Assembly (NCBI RefSeq): GCF_003054055.1
Contig: NZ_QBKI01000006.1
Location: 248,001 to 312,000 of the forward strand
DNA length: 64,000 nucleotides
Origin: Pontibacter mucosus
GTDB lineage: Bacteria > Bacteroidota > Bacteroidia > Cytophagales > Hymenobacteraceae
Direction of reading: 5' to 3'
The translations under genes and the position numbers were made by a program. The number at the start of each line of letters is the position of its first letter. The first letter of the stretch is position 1. The notes under the pieces are model-generated. The model saw nothing but the letters and a program-made list of their open reading frames with translations. It was not told the DNA's origin and searched no databases. This document shows, in pieces, positions 1-9,051 of this stretch.

Positions 1-1
1 C

Positions 2-2242
2 ATCCTCCTGCCGGCCAGCGGGCTTAAGGTTGGGGAGAATGAATTGAAACTGGAGTTCATCGCCGGGGATTTGTCGCTCAACCGCAACGAGGAGTATCTG
101 TATACCTTGCTGGTGCCCGACCGCGCCCGCACCGTGGTGCCCGTTTTCGACCAGCCCAACCTGAAAGCCACCTTTACCCTTCGCTTAACTTTGCCCAAGG
201 ATTGGAATGCGCTGGCCAATGGCGCTTTGGTAGACTCTACGCTAGCCGAAAACAGCAAAAGCTATACGTTTGCCACCTCGGACACCATTCCGACTTACCT
301 GTTCTCGTTTGCGGCGGGTAAGTTCAAACACGTGCAGCGCGACATGAGCGGCACTGCCATGCACTTCTACCACCGCGAAACGGACGAGGCCAAAATCCGC
401 GAAAGTACAAACCCAATCTTCCAGCTCCACAGCGACGCGCTACGGTTTATGGAGGCGTATACGCAGATTCCTTACCCTTTCCAGAAGTTTGATTTTGTGG
501 CGATACCGGATTTCCAGTACGGCGGCATGGAGCACGTGGGCGCCATACAGTACAAAGCCTCTACCTTGTTCCTGGATGAAACGGCCACCAAAGACGAGAA
601 AATCGCCCGCTCCAACCTCATCGCGCACGAAACGGCCCATATGTGGTTCGGCGACCTGGTGACGATGCAGTGGTTTAACGATGTTTGGATGAAGGAGGTA
701 TTCGCTAATTTTATGGCCGACAAGGTGACGCAGGTGGCGCTGGAGAACACCAATTACGACATGAAGTTTTTGGTGGACCATTTCCCCGCCGCCTACAGCA
801 TCGACCGCACCACCGGGGCCAACCCCATCCGCCAGCCGCTTGATAACCTGCAGGATGCGGGCTCTCTTTACGGCAGTATCATCTACCACAAAGCCCCTAT
901 TATGATGCGCCAACTCGAGCGCCTGATGGGCGAAGAAGAGCTGCGCAAAGGGCTGCAGGAATACCTGAAAACCTACGCCTACCGCAACGCCACCTGGCCC
1001 GACCTCATCCAAATTCTCGATGCCCGCACACCGGTAGACCTGGCGCAGTGGAACCAGGTGTGGGTGAACGAAGCAGGCCGCCCGGTGTTCACGCATGAAC
1101 TCAAAACCAGTAACGGCAAAATTGAGCAGCTGCGGGTATTACAGCGAGGCGAAGATGGCTCTGAGAGAGTATGGCCGCAGTATTTTGAAATTGCTTTAGT
1201 ATACCCGGACCGGCTGGAAGAGATGACCGTGGACATGACCAAGGCGGAAGTGGTAGTAGAGCAGGCCGCAGGCAAGGAAGCACCGCAGTTTATACTTTTC
1301 AACTCCACGGGGCAGGGCTACGGCGTATTTCCGGTGGAGGAGGCGATGCTGCAGCGGCTGTATACCTTGCAAGACCCCGTGCAACGCGCCTCGGCCTACA
1401 TCAACCTGTACGAAAACATGCTCAACGGCCGCGGCCTAACGCCGGCACAGCTGCTCAGCTTCTACCAGAAAGGCCTGACACAGGAACAGGAGGAACTCAA
1501 CATTAAACTCATGACCGGCCAGTTGAGTGACATCTATTGGGTCTTCCTCTCCCCGGCACAGCGCCAGCAGCTGGCGACGCAATTGGAGCAACAGGTATGG
1601 CAGGCACTGCAGCAGCATCAAGCTCCGAACGTGAAAAAGCTGCTCTTTAAAACCTACCAAAGTATAGCCCTTAGCAAGGAAGCGCAGGACAAACTATACG
1701 GAGTATGGCAAAAACAACAGCCGCCAACTGGTGTAAAGCTGAACGAGGATGATTATACTTCGCTAGCGCTTGCCCTGGCCGTACGCGACTGTCCAAACCA
1801 AAGTATACTTCAGGAGCAACTTACCCGCATCCAAAACCCGGACCGCAAAAAGCGCCTGGAGTTTATAATGCCGGCTCTCTCGTCAGACGTACAGGTGCGG
1901 GATGCTTTTTTTGCTTCGTTGAAGAACGCTGAAAACCGGGAGAAGGAAGCCTGGGTGGCCTCGGCCCTGGGGTATCTGCACCATCCACTGCGCGCCCAAA
2001 CCTCAGAGAAATACCTGCCGCAAAGCCTGGAGCTACTGGCCGAGATTCAGCGTACGGGCGATATTTTCTTTCCCTTTAACTGGCTCCGCGCTACCTTTGG
2101 CTCTTACCAGACCACTACAGCCGCTCAAGTCGTGCATGATTTTCTGAAAGACAACCCAAGCTATAACCCGAAACTAAAAGCCAAAATCCTGCAGGCTTCC
2201 GACGATTTGTTCCGGGCAGAGAAGCTGGTGCAACAGCAGTAA
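2..2242 (+). CDS. M1 family zinc aminopeptidase, N-terminus cut off by window edge
   Basis: Removes N-terminal amino acids from peptides using one zinc ion. The frame is open from base 2, so the start lies outside the window. Counting residues from the TTG at 44, the exopeptidase motif is GGMEH at 160-164 (the family norm is GxMEN, so the last position is His). The zinc site is HETAH at 195-199, followed 18 residues later by the third ligand Glu218. Residues after about 430 are alpha-helical and fit the C-terminal helical-repeat domain of the family. The full-length protein would be roughly 830-860 residues, with the missing part carrying the beta-saddle N-domain and any signal peptide. It is followed by a repeat-bearing gap and a convergent pdhC gene. 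Family assignment is firm; the cellular substrate is unknown. Confidence 0.95.
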   Translation: MLLPASGLKVGENELKLEFIAGDLSLNRNEEYLYTLLVPDRARTVVPVFDQPNLKATFTLRLTLPKDWNALANGALVDSTLAENSKSYTFATSDTIPTYLFSFAAGKFKHVQRDMSGTAMHFYHRETDEAKIRESTNPIFQLHSDALRFMEAYTQIPYPFQKFDFVAIPDFQYGGMEHVGAIQYKASTLFLDETATKDEKIARSNLIAHETAHMWFGDLVTMQWFNDVWMKEVFANFMADKVTQVALENTNYDMKFLVDHFPAAYSIDRTTGANPIRQPLDNLQDAGSLYGSIIYHKAPIMMRQLERLMGEEELRKGLQEYLKTYAYRNATWPDLIQILDARTPVDLAQWNQVWVNEAGRPVFTHELKTSNGKIEQLRVLQRGEDGSERVWPQYFEIALVYPDRLEEMTVDMTKAEVVVEQAAGKEAPQFILFNSTGQGYGVFPVEEAMLQRLYTLQDPVQRASAYINLYENMLNGRGLTPAQLLSFYQKGLTQEQEELNIKLMTGQLSDIYWVFLSPAQRQQLATQLEQQVWQALQQHQAPNVKKLLFKTYQSIALSKEAQDKLYGVWQKQQPPTGVKLNEDDYTSLALALAVRDCPNQSILQEQLTRIQNPDRKKRLEFIMPALSSDVQVRDAFFASLKNAENREKEAWVASALGYLHHPLRAQTSEKYLPQSLELLAEIQRTGDIFFPFNWLRATFGSYQTTTAAQVVHDFLKDNPSYNPKLKAKILQASDDLFRAEKLVQQQ

Positions 2243-2711
2243 CCGAGGCTAGTAGCTGTTACGAGTTTCCATGGGGCTAGTGTTCAACTGGCGAAAGTAT
2301 AGCCAATACAGGAACCTCGAATCTTACCCTCGCTCGCCTCTGGAGAGTGTGCGTTATCAGGTGGCGTCCCGCCACGTTACATACAGATAGTGCTTGTCAA
2401 CAAGTATAAAGTATAGCCAGAAGTATAAAACATCAAGTTGCTATTTACGTTGGCTGGAAGGTATAACCCACCCCCGCCCCTCCAGGGAGGGGAATCTTGT
2501 TAAAATTGCAGAAATTCCCCTCCCTGGAGGGGTTAGGGGTGGGTTCATCGCATCTTAAGTTATAAAGTATAAACCTGAAGCGGCCAGAGGTCTTGGGATA
2601 GCGCACACTCGCCAGAGGCGAGCGAGGGCAATACTTCTGGAGGTTCGCGAGTGTCCAGAGACTAAAGGCGCAGATAGTCTCAGATTTTGTAAACACTGTA
2701 CACACTAAAAA
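2243..2711. repeat. Intergenic island with a G-rich inverted repeat
   Basis: No gene is visible here. Two near-identical 30-base arms, 2466-2495 and 2514-2544, lie in inverted orientation, and each arm contains its own palindrome of the form CCCCTCC-AGG-GAGGGG. The same C-rich/G-rich words recur near 17.1, 40.1, 40.8, 47.75, 52.05 and 56.7 kb, so this is one member of a dispersed intergenic family. Several AAGTATA words also lie in the gap (near 2296, 2404, 2413 and 2421). Confidence 0.7.
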
Positions 2712-2745
2712 AGAAAAGCCCTTCCGTTTCCGGGAGGGCTTTTCT
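2712..2745. terminator. Hairpin terminator at the 3' end of pdhC
   Basis: A 14-base stem (one G-T pair) built on AGAAAAGCCCT and AGGGCTTTTCT sits just beyond the pdhC stop on the minus strand. The A/T-rich ends give a U-rich tail in both directions, so it could serve both converging genes. Confidence 0.8.
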
Positions 2746-2765
2746 ATACTTTATACTTCGTGTAC

Positions 2766-4469
2766 TTACACCAGGATTCTCACCGGGTTTTCCAGCAGGT
2801 TCTTGAACGTCTGCAGGAAGGCAGAGCCAACAGCGCCGTCCACTACGCGGTGGTCGCAGGACAGTGTCACCTTCATCACGTTGCCGATCTGAATGTTGCC
2901 GTTCTTCACCACTGGCGTCTGCTTGATAGCGCCTACCGCCATGATGCACGCATCCGGTGGATTGATGATGGCCGTAAACTCCTCGATGCCGAACATGCCC
3001 AGGTTGGAGATGGTAAACGTGTTACCTTCCCAGTCAGATGGCTGCAGCTTCTTGCTTTTAGCCTTGCCGCCCAGGTCTTTCACCTCCGCCGCAATGGCAG
3101 AAAGCGACTTGTAATCTGCGTTGCGAACCACTGGTACCAGCAGGCCTTCCTCTACCGCCACAGCCACGCCAATGTTGATGTGCTTGTTGTAACGGATCTT
3201 ATCACCCAGCCAGGAAGAGTTCACCGCAGGATGCTGACGCAGGGCCGCAGCGGCTGCCTTGATCACCAGGTCGTTGAAGGATACCTTCACCGGAGATACT
3301 TCGTTGATGCTGGCGCGGGCCTCCATGGCCTTGTCCATATCAATCTCCATAGTCAGGTAGAAGTGTGGTGCAGAGAACTTGCTCTCCGCCAGACGACGGG
3401 CAATTACCTTGCGCATCTGCGACACGTTCACTTCTTCGTAAGCCTCGGCCGGAGCGCCAGGGATAGCAGCCGGAGCTGGAGCCGCTGGCTTCGCCTGAGG
3501 GGCAGCAGCCTGTTGTGGTGCGGCAGATGGCGAGAAGTTCTCCACGTCGCGCAGCACGATACGGCCGCCTTCGCCAGAACCTTTGATTTGCGCCAGGTTG
3601 TAGCCTTTCTCTTTCGCTACGCGCTTGGCCAGCGGAGAAGCTTTCACACGGCCGTTGTCAGAAGCAACTTCCTGCACTTCCGCGCCTTGTGCCGGCACCG
3701 TAGTTCCCGTTGCTTTCTCAGAGGTAGTAGCGTCCACGCTTGTCTGGATGGCCTCATCCGTCTGGGCGTTCTCCTCACGCTCCTGTCTGTCGGAAGTAGA
3801 GGTTGCGCCGCTCAGCAGGGCTTTGTAATCAGCGCCTTCCTCGCCGATGATCGCAATGATGGCATCGATTGGAACAGCGTCGCCTTCGTTAACGCCAATG
3901 TATAGCAGGGTTCCGTCCTCATACGACTCCAGCTCCATGGTGGCCTTATCGGTCTCCACTTCAGCCAGCACGTCGCCGGACTTCACTTTATCGCCTTGTT
4001 TTTTGAGCCAGCTCACCAGTACGCCCTCGGTCATGGTGTCGCTCATTTTTGGCATCCGGATAACAGAAGCCTTGATGTTGCTCGTATCGACAACTTTCGC
4101 AGGGGCCTCCTCTTTAGCCGCAGCAGGCTTGGCTTCGGGTTTCGGTTCTTCCTTCGCCTCCGGCTTCGCTTCTTTGGCAGCCGGGGCACCTCCGCCCTTC
4201 ACCTCGTTCAGCAGGCCGGAGATATCCTCCCCTTCCTTGCCAATGATGGCGATTACGGCGTCAATCGGAACAGCGTCCCCTTTTTTGGGTCCGATGTACA
4301 GCAGTGTACCGTCTTCATAGGATTCCAGCTCCATAGTAGCTTTATCGGTCTCCACTTCAGCCAGGATATCGCCGGAGCTCACCTTATCGCCTTCTTTCTT
4401 CAGCCAAGATGCAATCACCCCCTCAGTCATCGTGTCGCTCATCTTGGGCATTCTTATAACTTCAGCCAT
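2766..4469 (-). CDS. pdhC: Pyruvate dehydrogenase E2, dihydrolipoamide acetyltransferase
   Basis: Transfers the acetyl group from lipoyl-lysine to CoA in the pyruvate dehydrogenase complex. At 567 residues it has two lipoyl domains (about 1-80 and 135-215) with lipoylated lysines K43 and K175 in the motif ETDKATMELES. Ala/Pro/Glu/Lys-rich linkers follow, then an E1/E3-binding domain (about 275-310) and the acyltransferase domain (about 345-567) with the catalytic DHRVVDG (His540). The two lipoyl domains are nearly identical, which suggests duplication. E1 and E3 genes are not in the window. A near-consensus Bacteroidota promoter lies 48 bases upstream of the start. PDH is favoured over the 2-oxoglutarate or branched-chain enzymes because those usually have a single lipoyl domain. 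Confidence 0.93.
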   Translation of the reverse strand: MAEVIRMPKMSDTMTEGVIASWLKKEGDKVSSGDILAEVETDKATMELESYEDGTLLYIGPKKGDAVPIDAVIAIIGKEGEDISGLLNEVKGGGAPAAKEAKPEAKEEPKPEAKPAAAKEEAPAKVVDTSNIKASVIRMPKMSDTMTEGVLVSWLKKQGDKVKSGDVLAEVETDKATMELESYEDGTLLYIGVNEGDAVPIDAIIAIIGEEGADYKALLSGATSTSDRQEREENAQTDEAIQTSVDATTSEKATGTTVPAQGAEVQEVASDNGRVKASPLAKRVAKEKGYNLAQIKGSGEGGRIVLRDVENFSPSAAPQQAAAPQAKPAAPAPAAIPGAPAEAYEEVNVSQMRKVIARRLAESKFSAPHFYLTMEIDMDKAMEARASINEVSPVKVSFNDLVIKAAAAALRQHPAVNSSWLGDKIRYNKHINIGVAVAVEEGLLVPVVRNADYKSLSAIAAEVKDLGGKAKSKKLQPSDWEGNTFTISNLGMFGIEEFTAIINPPDACIMAVGAIKQTPVVKNGNIQIGNVMKVTLSCDHRVVDGAVGSAFLQTFKNLLENPVRILV

Positions 4470-4516
4470 AAATTTCGTGTTGTTTTATTCGCCCAATAGG
4501 TCTTGTATTATCCGCC

Positions 4517-4547
4517 CAAAATTAGATTTAAAAATATTCTATTCAAA
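4517..4547 (-). promoter_or_regulatory. Promoter of pdhC (TTTG-N19-TAATTTTG)
   Basis: Read on the minus strand, TTTG (4547-4544) is followed after 19 bases by TAATTTTG (4524-4517). Both match the Bacteroidota sigma-A consensus TTTG / TAnnTTTG. Transcription should start about 40 bases before the pdhC ATG. Confidence 0.75.
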
Positions 4548-4675
4548 CTATGTTCGCACACAAAAGATGGCAACCTGCTAACAAAGGCCGCGGCAACCTC
4601 ATTTTGTGTCCGCCTGATTCGGAACAGCAAGATACGGAATCAAGCTCAATTTCTAAAATCCGGAAAACAGCTGCC

Positions 4676-5302
4676 TTAGCTTTGTTCCGGCGCCTGCAGG
4701 TGTGCCACGTCGCAGTACTTCCTGACAGAGAACATGCTGCCGGTAAAGTCGAGCTGGTAAAGGCACAGGTTGCGGTGCTCGAACTCATCCATGCAGCGCA
4801 GCGGGTACCGCAGCAGTTGGCACAGCAAGATACGCATGGCACGCCCGTGCATGCAAATCAGGATCGTTTCCTCCTCGGGCCGGCTCAGCATCAGGTCTAC
4901 AAAGGGTTTCTGCCGCTCGTACACCAGCTCCGGGCTCTCCCCACCCTCAATGCACACGGCGGTATTGCCCTCGCACCAGGTTTGCAGGATGCTGTGGTAG
5001 TAGGCGTCTTCTTCGGGGGTGATGCGCGTGCCCTCGCGGGTGCCCCAGTTAATCTCGTTCAGCCCGGCGTGCCGCTCGTGTGGGATGCCTAAATCGATGA
5101 ATTTCTGAACGGATTGTATGCTGCGCTGCAGCGTAGAAGTATAAACTTTATCAAAGGGAACTTCCTTATACTTCTCGAAAAACAGGTCCGCCTGCCGCTG
5201 CCCCTCAGCATTCAATACTGAGTCCACGCCGCTTCCCTGCACAATGCTCTTCAGGTTATAGTCGGTCTGTCCGTGGCGGATGAGGTATATCTTCTTAATC
5301 AA
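4676..5302 (-). CDS. Histidine phosphatase family protein (phosphoglycerate mutase-like)
   Basis: A 208-residue protein of the branch-1 histidine phosphatase fold. The catalytic signature LIRHGQT is at residues 7-13 with phospho-acceptor His10. A second histidine lies in CMHGRAMR near residue 150, and Glu of NEINWGTREG near 85 is a likely acid. Family members remove phosphate from small metabolites such as sugar phosphates or alpha-ribazole phosphate; the substrate cannot be told from sequence. It stands alone, divergent from the hotdog/men genes, with 56 bases between the two starts. Confidence 0.85.
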   Translation of the reverse strand: MIKKIYLIRHGQTDYNLKSIVQGSGVDSVLNAEGQRQADLFFEKYKEVPFDKVYTSTLQRSIQSVQKFIDLGIPHERHAGLNEINWGTREGTRITPEEDAYYHSILQTWCEGNTAVCIEGGESPELVYERQKPFVDLMLSRPEEETILICMHGRAMRILLCQLLRYPLRCMDEFEHRNLCLYQLDFTGSMFSVRKYCDVAHLQAPEQS

Positions 5303-5310
5303 AATTATTC

Positions 5311-5318
5311 TACTTTTG
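5311..5318 (+). promoter_or_regulatory. Possible -7 box TACTTTTG for the thioesterase-men genes
   Basis: Matches TAnnTTTG exactly and lies 41 bases before the start at 5359. No good TTTG -33 box is visible at the usual spacing. Confidence 0.35.
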
Positions 5319-5358
5319 CCTACTTACTAAATCAGCGCGAATTTAGGCATCGCAGCTT

Positions 5359-5778
5359 ATGGATAAAAATACAGATACGGTAGAGCGGGTAAAAGAGTGG
5401 TGCAAAAACACCATGATAGAGCACCTGGGCATTGAGATTACGGAGGTGGGCGACGACTTTTTGTGCGCCAGAATGCCTGTGGATCAGCGCACCCACCAGC
5501 CCATGGGCCTGCTGCACGGCGGGGCCTCGGTAGTGCTGGCCGAGTCGCTGGCCAGCATGGGAGCAGCCCTGAAAGTGGATTTAACAAAAAAGGCCTGCGT
5601 GGGTTTAGAGATAAACGCCAACCACCTGCGCAGCGCTTGCGAGGGCTGGGTGTATGGCAAAGCCACCCCAATTCATGTGGGCCGCAGCACCCAGGTATGG
5701 GAAACAAAAGTTACCAACGAGGCAGGCGAATTAGTTTGCATCAGCCGCATGACGGTGGCAGTGATAGACAAAAAATAA
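5359..5778 (+). CDS. menI: Hotdog-fold thioesterase, probable 1,4-dihydroxy-2-naphthoyl-CoA hydrolase
   Basis: A 139-residue PaaI/YbgC-type hotdog protein. The core motif is MGLLHGGASVVLAES (residues about 51-65), with the conserved HGG and the catalytic Glu on the long helix. Family members hydrolyse aromatic acyl-CoA esters. It lies 28 bases ahead of menF and upstream of menD and menE, which makes release of dihydroxynaphthoate from its CoA ester the most likely job. Family membership is seen in the sequence; the MenI role is inferred from neighbours. Confidence 0.75.
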   Translation: MDKNTDTVERVKEWCKNTMIEHLGIEITEVGDDFLCARMPVDQRTHQPMGLLHGGASVVLAESLASMGAALKVDLTKKACVGLEINANHLRSACEGWVYGKATPIHVGRSTQVWETKVTNEAGELVCISRMTVAVIDKK

Positions 5779-5797
5779 AACAGCGGCTATACTGGCC

Positions 5798-5805
5798 GGA
5801 GGAGA
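5798..5805 (+). promoter_or_regulatory. Strong Shine-Dalgarno GGAGGAGA before menF
   Basis: Purine-rich ribosome binding sites are uncommon in Bacteroidota, so this one stands out. Three consecutive ATG codons follow at 5807, 5810 and 5813. The spacing fits the third best (7 bases), so true translation may begin at 5813. Confidence 0.5.
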
Positions 5806-5806
5806 C

Positions 5807-6982
5807 ATGATGATGGGTGAACAAGCCCGAACCTATACGTTAGAGCAGTTTTTTCAGGCGGCCATTGCCGGGCAAAAGGCAGTAGCCGTCTGGCGATTAC
5901 CAAATGCCCCCCACCCACAGGCCTGTGTACAGTTGGGGCAACACTTCACTACCGGGCAACCACAACTGGAAACCAGTCCCTTTGGTTTCTTTTTCTGCCC
6001 CTTCCAGGTTTCCAAAGAGGAGCCCAATCTTTTTATAAAGGCCGACTTATACTTTGATGGTGAGCATGTGAGCAGTGCCCCCGAGGCACCGCAGCAGCCG
6101 CTTCAGGCTTTCTATACTTTACTGGAAAATCCCCAACGTATACATGCCTGGCACACGCCTGCCAACGAGCAGCGCCACGCTTTTCAGACTGAGGAGGTCT
6201 TTGTGGGGGCCGTGCACCAGGCCGTGGAAGCAATACAGGCCGGGCAGATGGAAAAGGTGGTTTTGTCCCGAACGGACCAGGAAGCCTTGCCCGAGGGATT
6301 CTCCCCGGTAGCTGCCTTCCGGGCGATGGCCGAGAAGTATCCCAGGGCCTTTGTGTCGCTGGTGTCAGTGCCGGGCGTAGGTACGTGGATGGGCGCCACC
6401 CCGGAGATACTGGTAAGTATAGACGAGCAGCAGGTGTTCCATACCATGGCGCTGGCCGGTACGCAACCCGCCGTGGAAAACGTGGCCGATGCCATCTGGC
6501 GGCAGAAGGAAATCGAGGAGCAGGCGATGGTGGAGCGCTACGTGCTGAGTTGCTTTAAGAAGCTGCGCCTGCGCGAGTATACTGAAGTAGGTCCCAGAAC
6601 GATTATTGCCGGCGGGCTGATGCACCTGCGCACAGATTTTAAGGTAAACCTGCGGGATGTACACTTCCCTACCCTGGGCACCGACATGCTGGAGCTGCTG
6701 CACCCAACCTCGGCGGTCTGCGGCTTGCCCAAGCAGCCGGCCCTTGAGTTTATACTTGCCCACGAAGGCTATAACCGCAGCTACTATAGCGGCTATTTGG
6801 GACCGGTCAACGGCTCTAGCGGCTCACACCTCTACGTGAACCTGCGCTGCATGCAGCTGCTGACCCAGGAGGCCATTCTTTACGCCGGCGCCGGCGTTAC
6901 CGAAGGCTCCGTCGCGCAGAAAGAATGGCTCGAAACCCAGCACAAAATGCAAACGATGGGTAAAATCCTGTCGGATTTTTAA
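5807..6982 (+). CDS. menF: Isochorismate synthase
   Basis: Converts chorismate to isochorismate, the first committed step of menaquinone synthesis. At 391 residues it has the chorismate-binding fold in its C-terminal two thirds: VVLSRT near 150, GATPEILVS near 198, and the long active-site segment with HPTSAVCGLPK and GYNRSYYSGYLGP near 305-345. The N-terminal third is variable, as in other isochorismate synthases. The context (menD, menE, thioesterase) favours the menaquinone enzyme over a siderophore or salicylate homologue. The start is one of three adjacent ATGs. Confidence 0.92.
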   Translation: MMMGEQARTYTLEQFFQAAIAGQKAVAVWRLPNAPHPQACVQLGQHFTTGQPQLETSPFGFFFCPFQVSKEEPNLFIKADLYFDGEHVSSAPEAPQQPLQAFYTLLENPQRIHAWHTPANEQRHAFQTEEVFVGAVHQAVEAIQAGQMEKVVLSRTDQEALPEGFSPVAAFRAMAEKYPRAFVSLVSVPGVGTWMGATPEILVSIDEQQVFHTMALAGTQPAVENVADAIWRQKEIEEQAMVERYVLSCFKKLRLREYTEVGPRTIIAGGLMHLRTDFKVNLRDVHFPTLGTDMLELLHPTSAVCGLPKQPALEFILAHEGYNRSYYSGYLGPVNGSSGSHLYVNLRCMQLLTQEAILYAGAGVTEGSVAQKEWLETQHKMQTMGKILSDF

Positions 6983-6990
6983 TTTTGATG

Positions 6991-7153
6991 GAGTGAATGA
7001 GCGATTGAATGAATGGTTTTAATCGTAGTAGAAAAATCGTTTTATCACCCACTTCACTTACACTTGAAAGCTTGTATGTTTTCACTCATTTAACATCAAA
7101 GTATAATAAACCTTCAACATTCACTCATTCGCTCATTCACTAATTCACTCACT
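6991..7153. repeat. Octamer arrays facing each other between menF and menD
   Basis: Just after the menF stop lie three tandem octamers of the GAGTGAAT type (6991-7014). Just before the menD ATG lie four octamers of the complementary ATTCACTC type (7119-7150). Together they form an imperfect inverted repeat (6993-7015 against 7118-7140) enclosing about 100 bases. The transcript could fold so as to bury the menD start. Confidence 0.7.
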
Positions 7154-8857
7154 ATGATTCTAGCGCCTGTTGTCAATATTGCTGAAATCTGTGCCCAGAA
7201 AGGGATAGAGCATGTGGTGCTGTCGCCGGGCTCGCGCTGTGCCCCGATTACGATTGCCTTTGCCCGCCATGGCGGGTTTCAGGTGAAGACGGTGAGCGAC
7301 GAGCGGGCCGCCGCTTTTATGGCTCTGGGCATGGCGCTGACAACAGGCAAGCCAACCGTGCTGGTGTGCACTTCCGGAACCGCTGCCCTTAATTACGCAC
7401 CCGCCGTGGCGGAGGCCTTCTTCCAGCGGGTGCCGCTGCTCATCCTTAGCGCCGACCGCCCACCCGAGTGGATCGACCAACTTGACGGGCAGACGATACG
7501 GCAGCAGAACGTGTTCGGGCAGCACATCAAGCAGAGCTATACTTTCCCCCCGGATTTCTCGCACCCGGATGCCACCTGGTACAGCGAGCGGATGGTGTCG
7601 GAGGCGCTGAACGAGGCCATGAACTATCCAGCAGGACCCGTACACATCAACGTGCCTTTACGCGAGCCTTTTTACCCCGCTCCTGACGAGGACTTGAAGT
7701 ATAACAAGCAGGTAAAAGTCATAGCCGAGGAGCCACAGGCCTACGATTTAAGTGTAGCGCAGTCGCTCAGGCTGCAGGAGGAGATCCTCAAGTATAGAAA
7801 GGTGCTGGTGCTGGCCGGACAGGACCAACAACAGGAGCCGCTGCTGAAAAGTCTGCATACTTTTACTGAGAGTACCGGAGCCGTGGTGGTGGGCGACATC
7901 ATCAGCAACATCCACCAGCTGCCGCAGGCCATCCGGCACCAGGACATCATTTTTGGCAACACCGACCAGGAGCAACTGGCCAAACTGCAGCCCGACCTGC
8001 TGATTTCTTTTGGCAAGTCCATCATCTCCAAGTCGCTGAAAGTATACCTGCGCAAGTATAAACCCAAGGCCCACTGGCACGTGCAGCCCGCCGGCCAGGT
8101 GGCCGACACATTCCAGTCGCTCACAAAGATAGTGCGCTGCACGCCGCAGAACTTTTTCACGGCACTGGCCGGCAGCACCAGAGCCGATGAGAACTTTGCC
8201 GCAGCCTGGGCCGCGGCCAACGAAACAGCCGGAAACTACCTGCAAAAGTATACGCAGGGAGCACCCTACAGCGAGCTGCCGGTGGTAGCACGCGTGCTGC
8301 GGCAGCTTCCGCCAAAGAGCAACCTGCACCTGGCCAACTCCATGGCGGTGCGCTACGCCAACATTGTGGGGCTGCAAGCAGCACAGCAGGTGCAGGTGTA
8401 CGCCAACCGGGGCACCAGCGGCATCGACGGCAGCACGAGCACCGCAGTGGGCTGCGCCCTTTCCTGCCCAGGCATCACCACGTTACTCACCGGTGATCTG
8501 GCCTTTTTCTACGACCGCAACGGGCTCTGGCACAATTACCTGCCCCCGAACCTGCGCATCGTGCTGCTGAACAACCACGCCGGCGGCATTTTCAGGCTGA
8601 TAGACGGGCCACGGCAGCAACCGGAGCTGGAGCCATACTTTGAAACCCGCCAGGAACTGAACGCCGAGAACACGGCGCGCGATTTTGGCATACGTTATAC
8701 TTCGGTTAACTCGCTGGAGGAGCTGGAAGATGCCCTGCCTGCCTTCTTCCATCCTGAGGCCGGTGCCGGTATACTGGAGGTTTTCACCGAAAGCAACGCC
8801 AACGCCAGCGCCTTCGACGCTTACCGCACGGAAGGACGAAAGCTGCGATTTAAATAA
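7154..8857 (+). CDS. menD: SEPHCHC synthase (MenD)
   Basis: Thiamin-diphosphate enzyme that joins isochorismate and the succinic semialdehyde unit from 2-oxoglutarate. At 567 residues it has the usual three domains: the N-terminal Pyr domain with LSPGSRCAP near 24-32 and a conserved Glu in VSDERAA near 51, a central domain, and a C-terminal PP domain with LTGDLAFFYDRNGL (about 447-460) and LLNNHAGGIF for Mg-diphosphate binding. The start at 7154 directly follows an octamer repeat, with no visible Shine-Dalgarno. I count eight AGTATA/TATACT words inside this gene, far above chance. Confidence 0.95.
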   Translation: MILAPVVNIAEICAQKGIEHVVLSPGSRCAPITIAFARHGGFQVKTVSDERAAAFMALGMALTTGKPTVLVCTSGTAALNYAPAVAEAFFQRVPLLILSADRPPEWIDQLDGQTIRQQNVFGQHIKQSYTFPPDFSHPDATWYSERMVSEALNEAMNYPAGPVHINVPLREPFYPAPDEDLKYNKQVKVIAEEPQAYDLSVAQSLRLQEEILKYRKVLVLAGQDQQQEPLLKSLHTFTESTGAVVVGDIISNIHQLPQAIRHQDIIFGNTDQEQLAKLQPDLLISFGKSIISKSLKVYLRKYKPKAHWHVQPAGQVADTFQSLTKIVRCTPQNFFTALAGSTRADENFAAAWAAANETAGNYLQKYTQGAPYSELPVVARVLRQLPPKSNLHLANSMAVRYANIVGLQAAQQVQVYANRGTSGIDGSTSTAVGCALSCPGITTLLTGDLAFFYDRNGLWHNYLPPNLRIVLLNNHAGGIFRLIDGPRQQPELEPYFETRQELNAENTARDFGIRYTSVNSLEELEDALPAFFHPEAGAGILEVFTESNANASAFDAYRTEGRKLRFK

Positions 8858-8882
8858 CGGCTAAGGTATAAACTAACCGCCT

Positions 8883-8914
8883 AGCGCCTCCTGGTTTTCA
8901 CACTGGGAGGCGCT
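8883..8914 (+). terminator. Hairpin terminator after menD
   Basis: Arms AGCGCCTCC (8883-8891) and GGAGGCGCT (8906-8914) pair perfectly and are followed by GTTTGTTT. It separates menD from the DoxX genes. Confidence 0.75.
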
Positions 8915-9051
8915 GTTTGTTTAAGCACAATCTATACTTTTAGGCCCTCCCACTTCAACTCCAAACCATAATCTCTGGTCTTTTGTATCCGGGTTGCTAA
9001 CATTAGGCGTATATATAAATACGAACATGTTTTACCTAAATCACTTTAATC

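Noticed and set aside
2760-3905. Long plus-strand ORF of 381 codons opposite pdhC
   Set aside because: Antisense shadow of a well-supported E2 gene; its translation is His/Arg-rich with no domain pattern.
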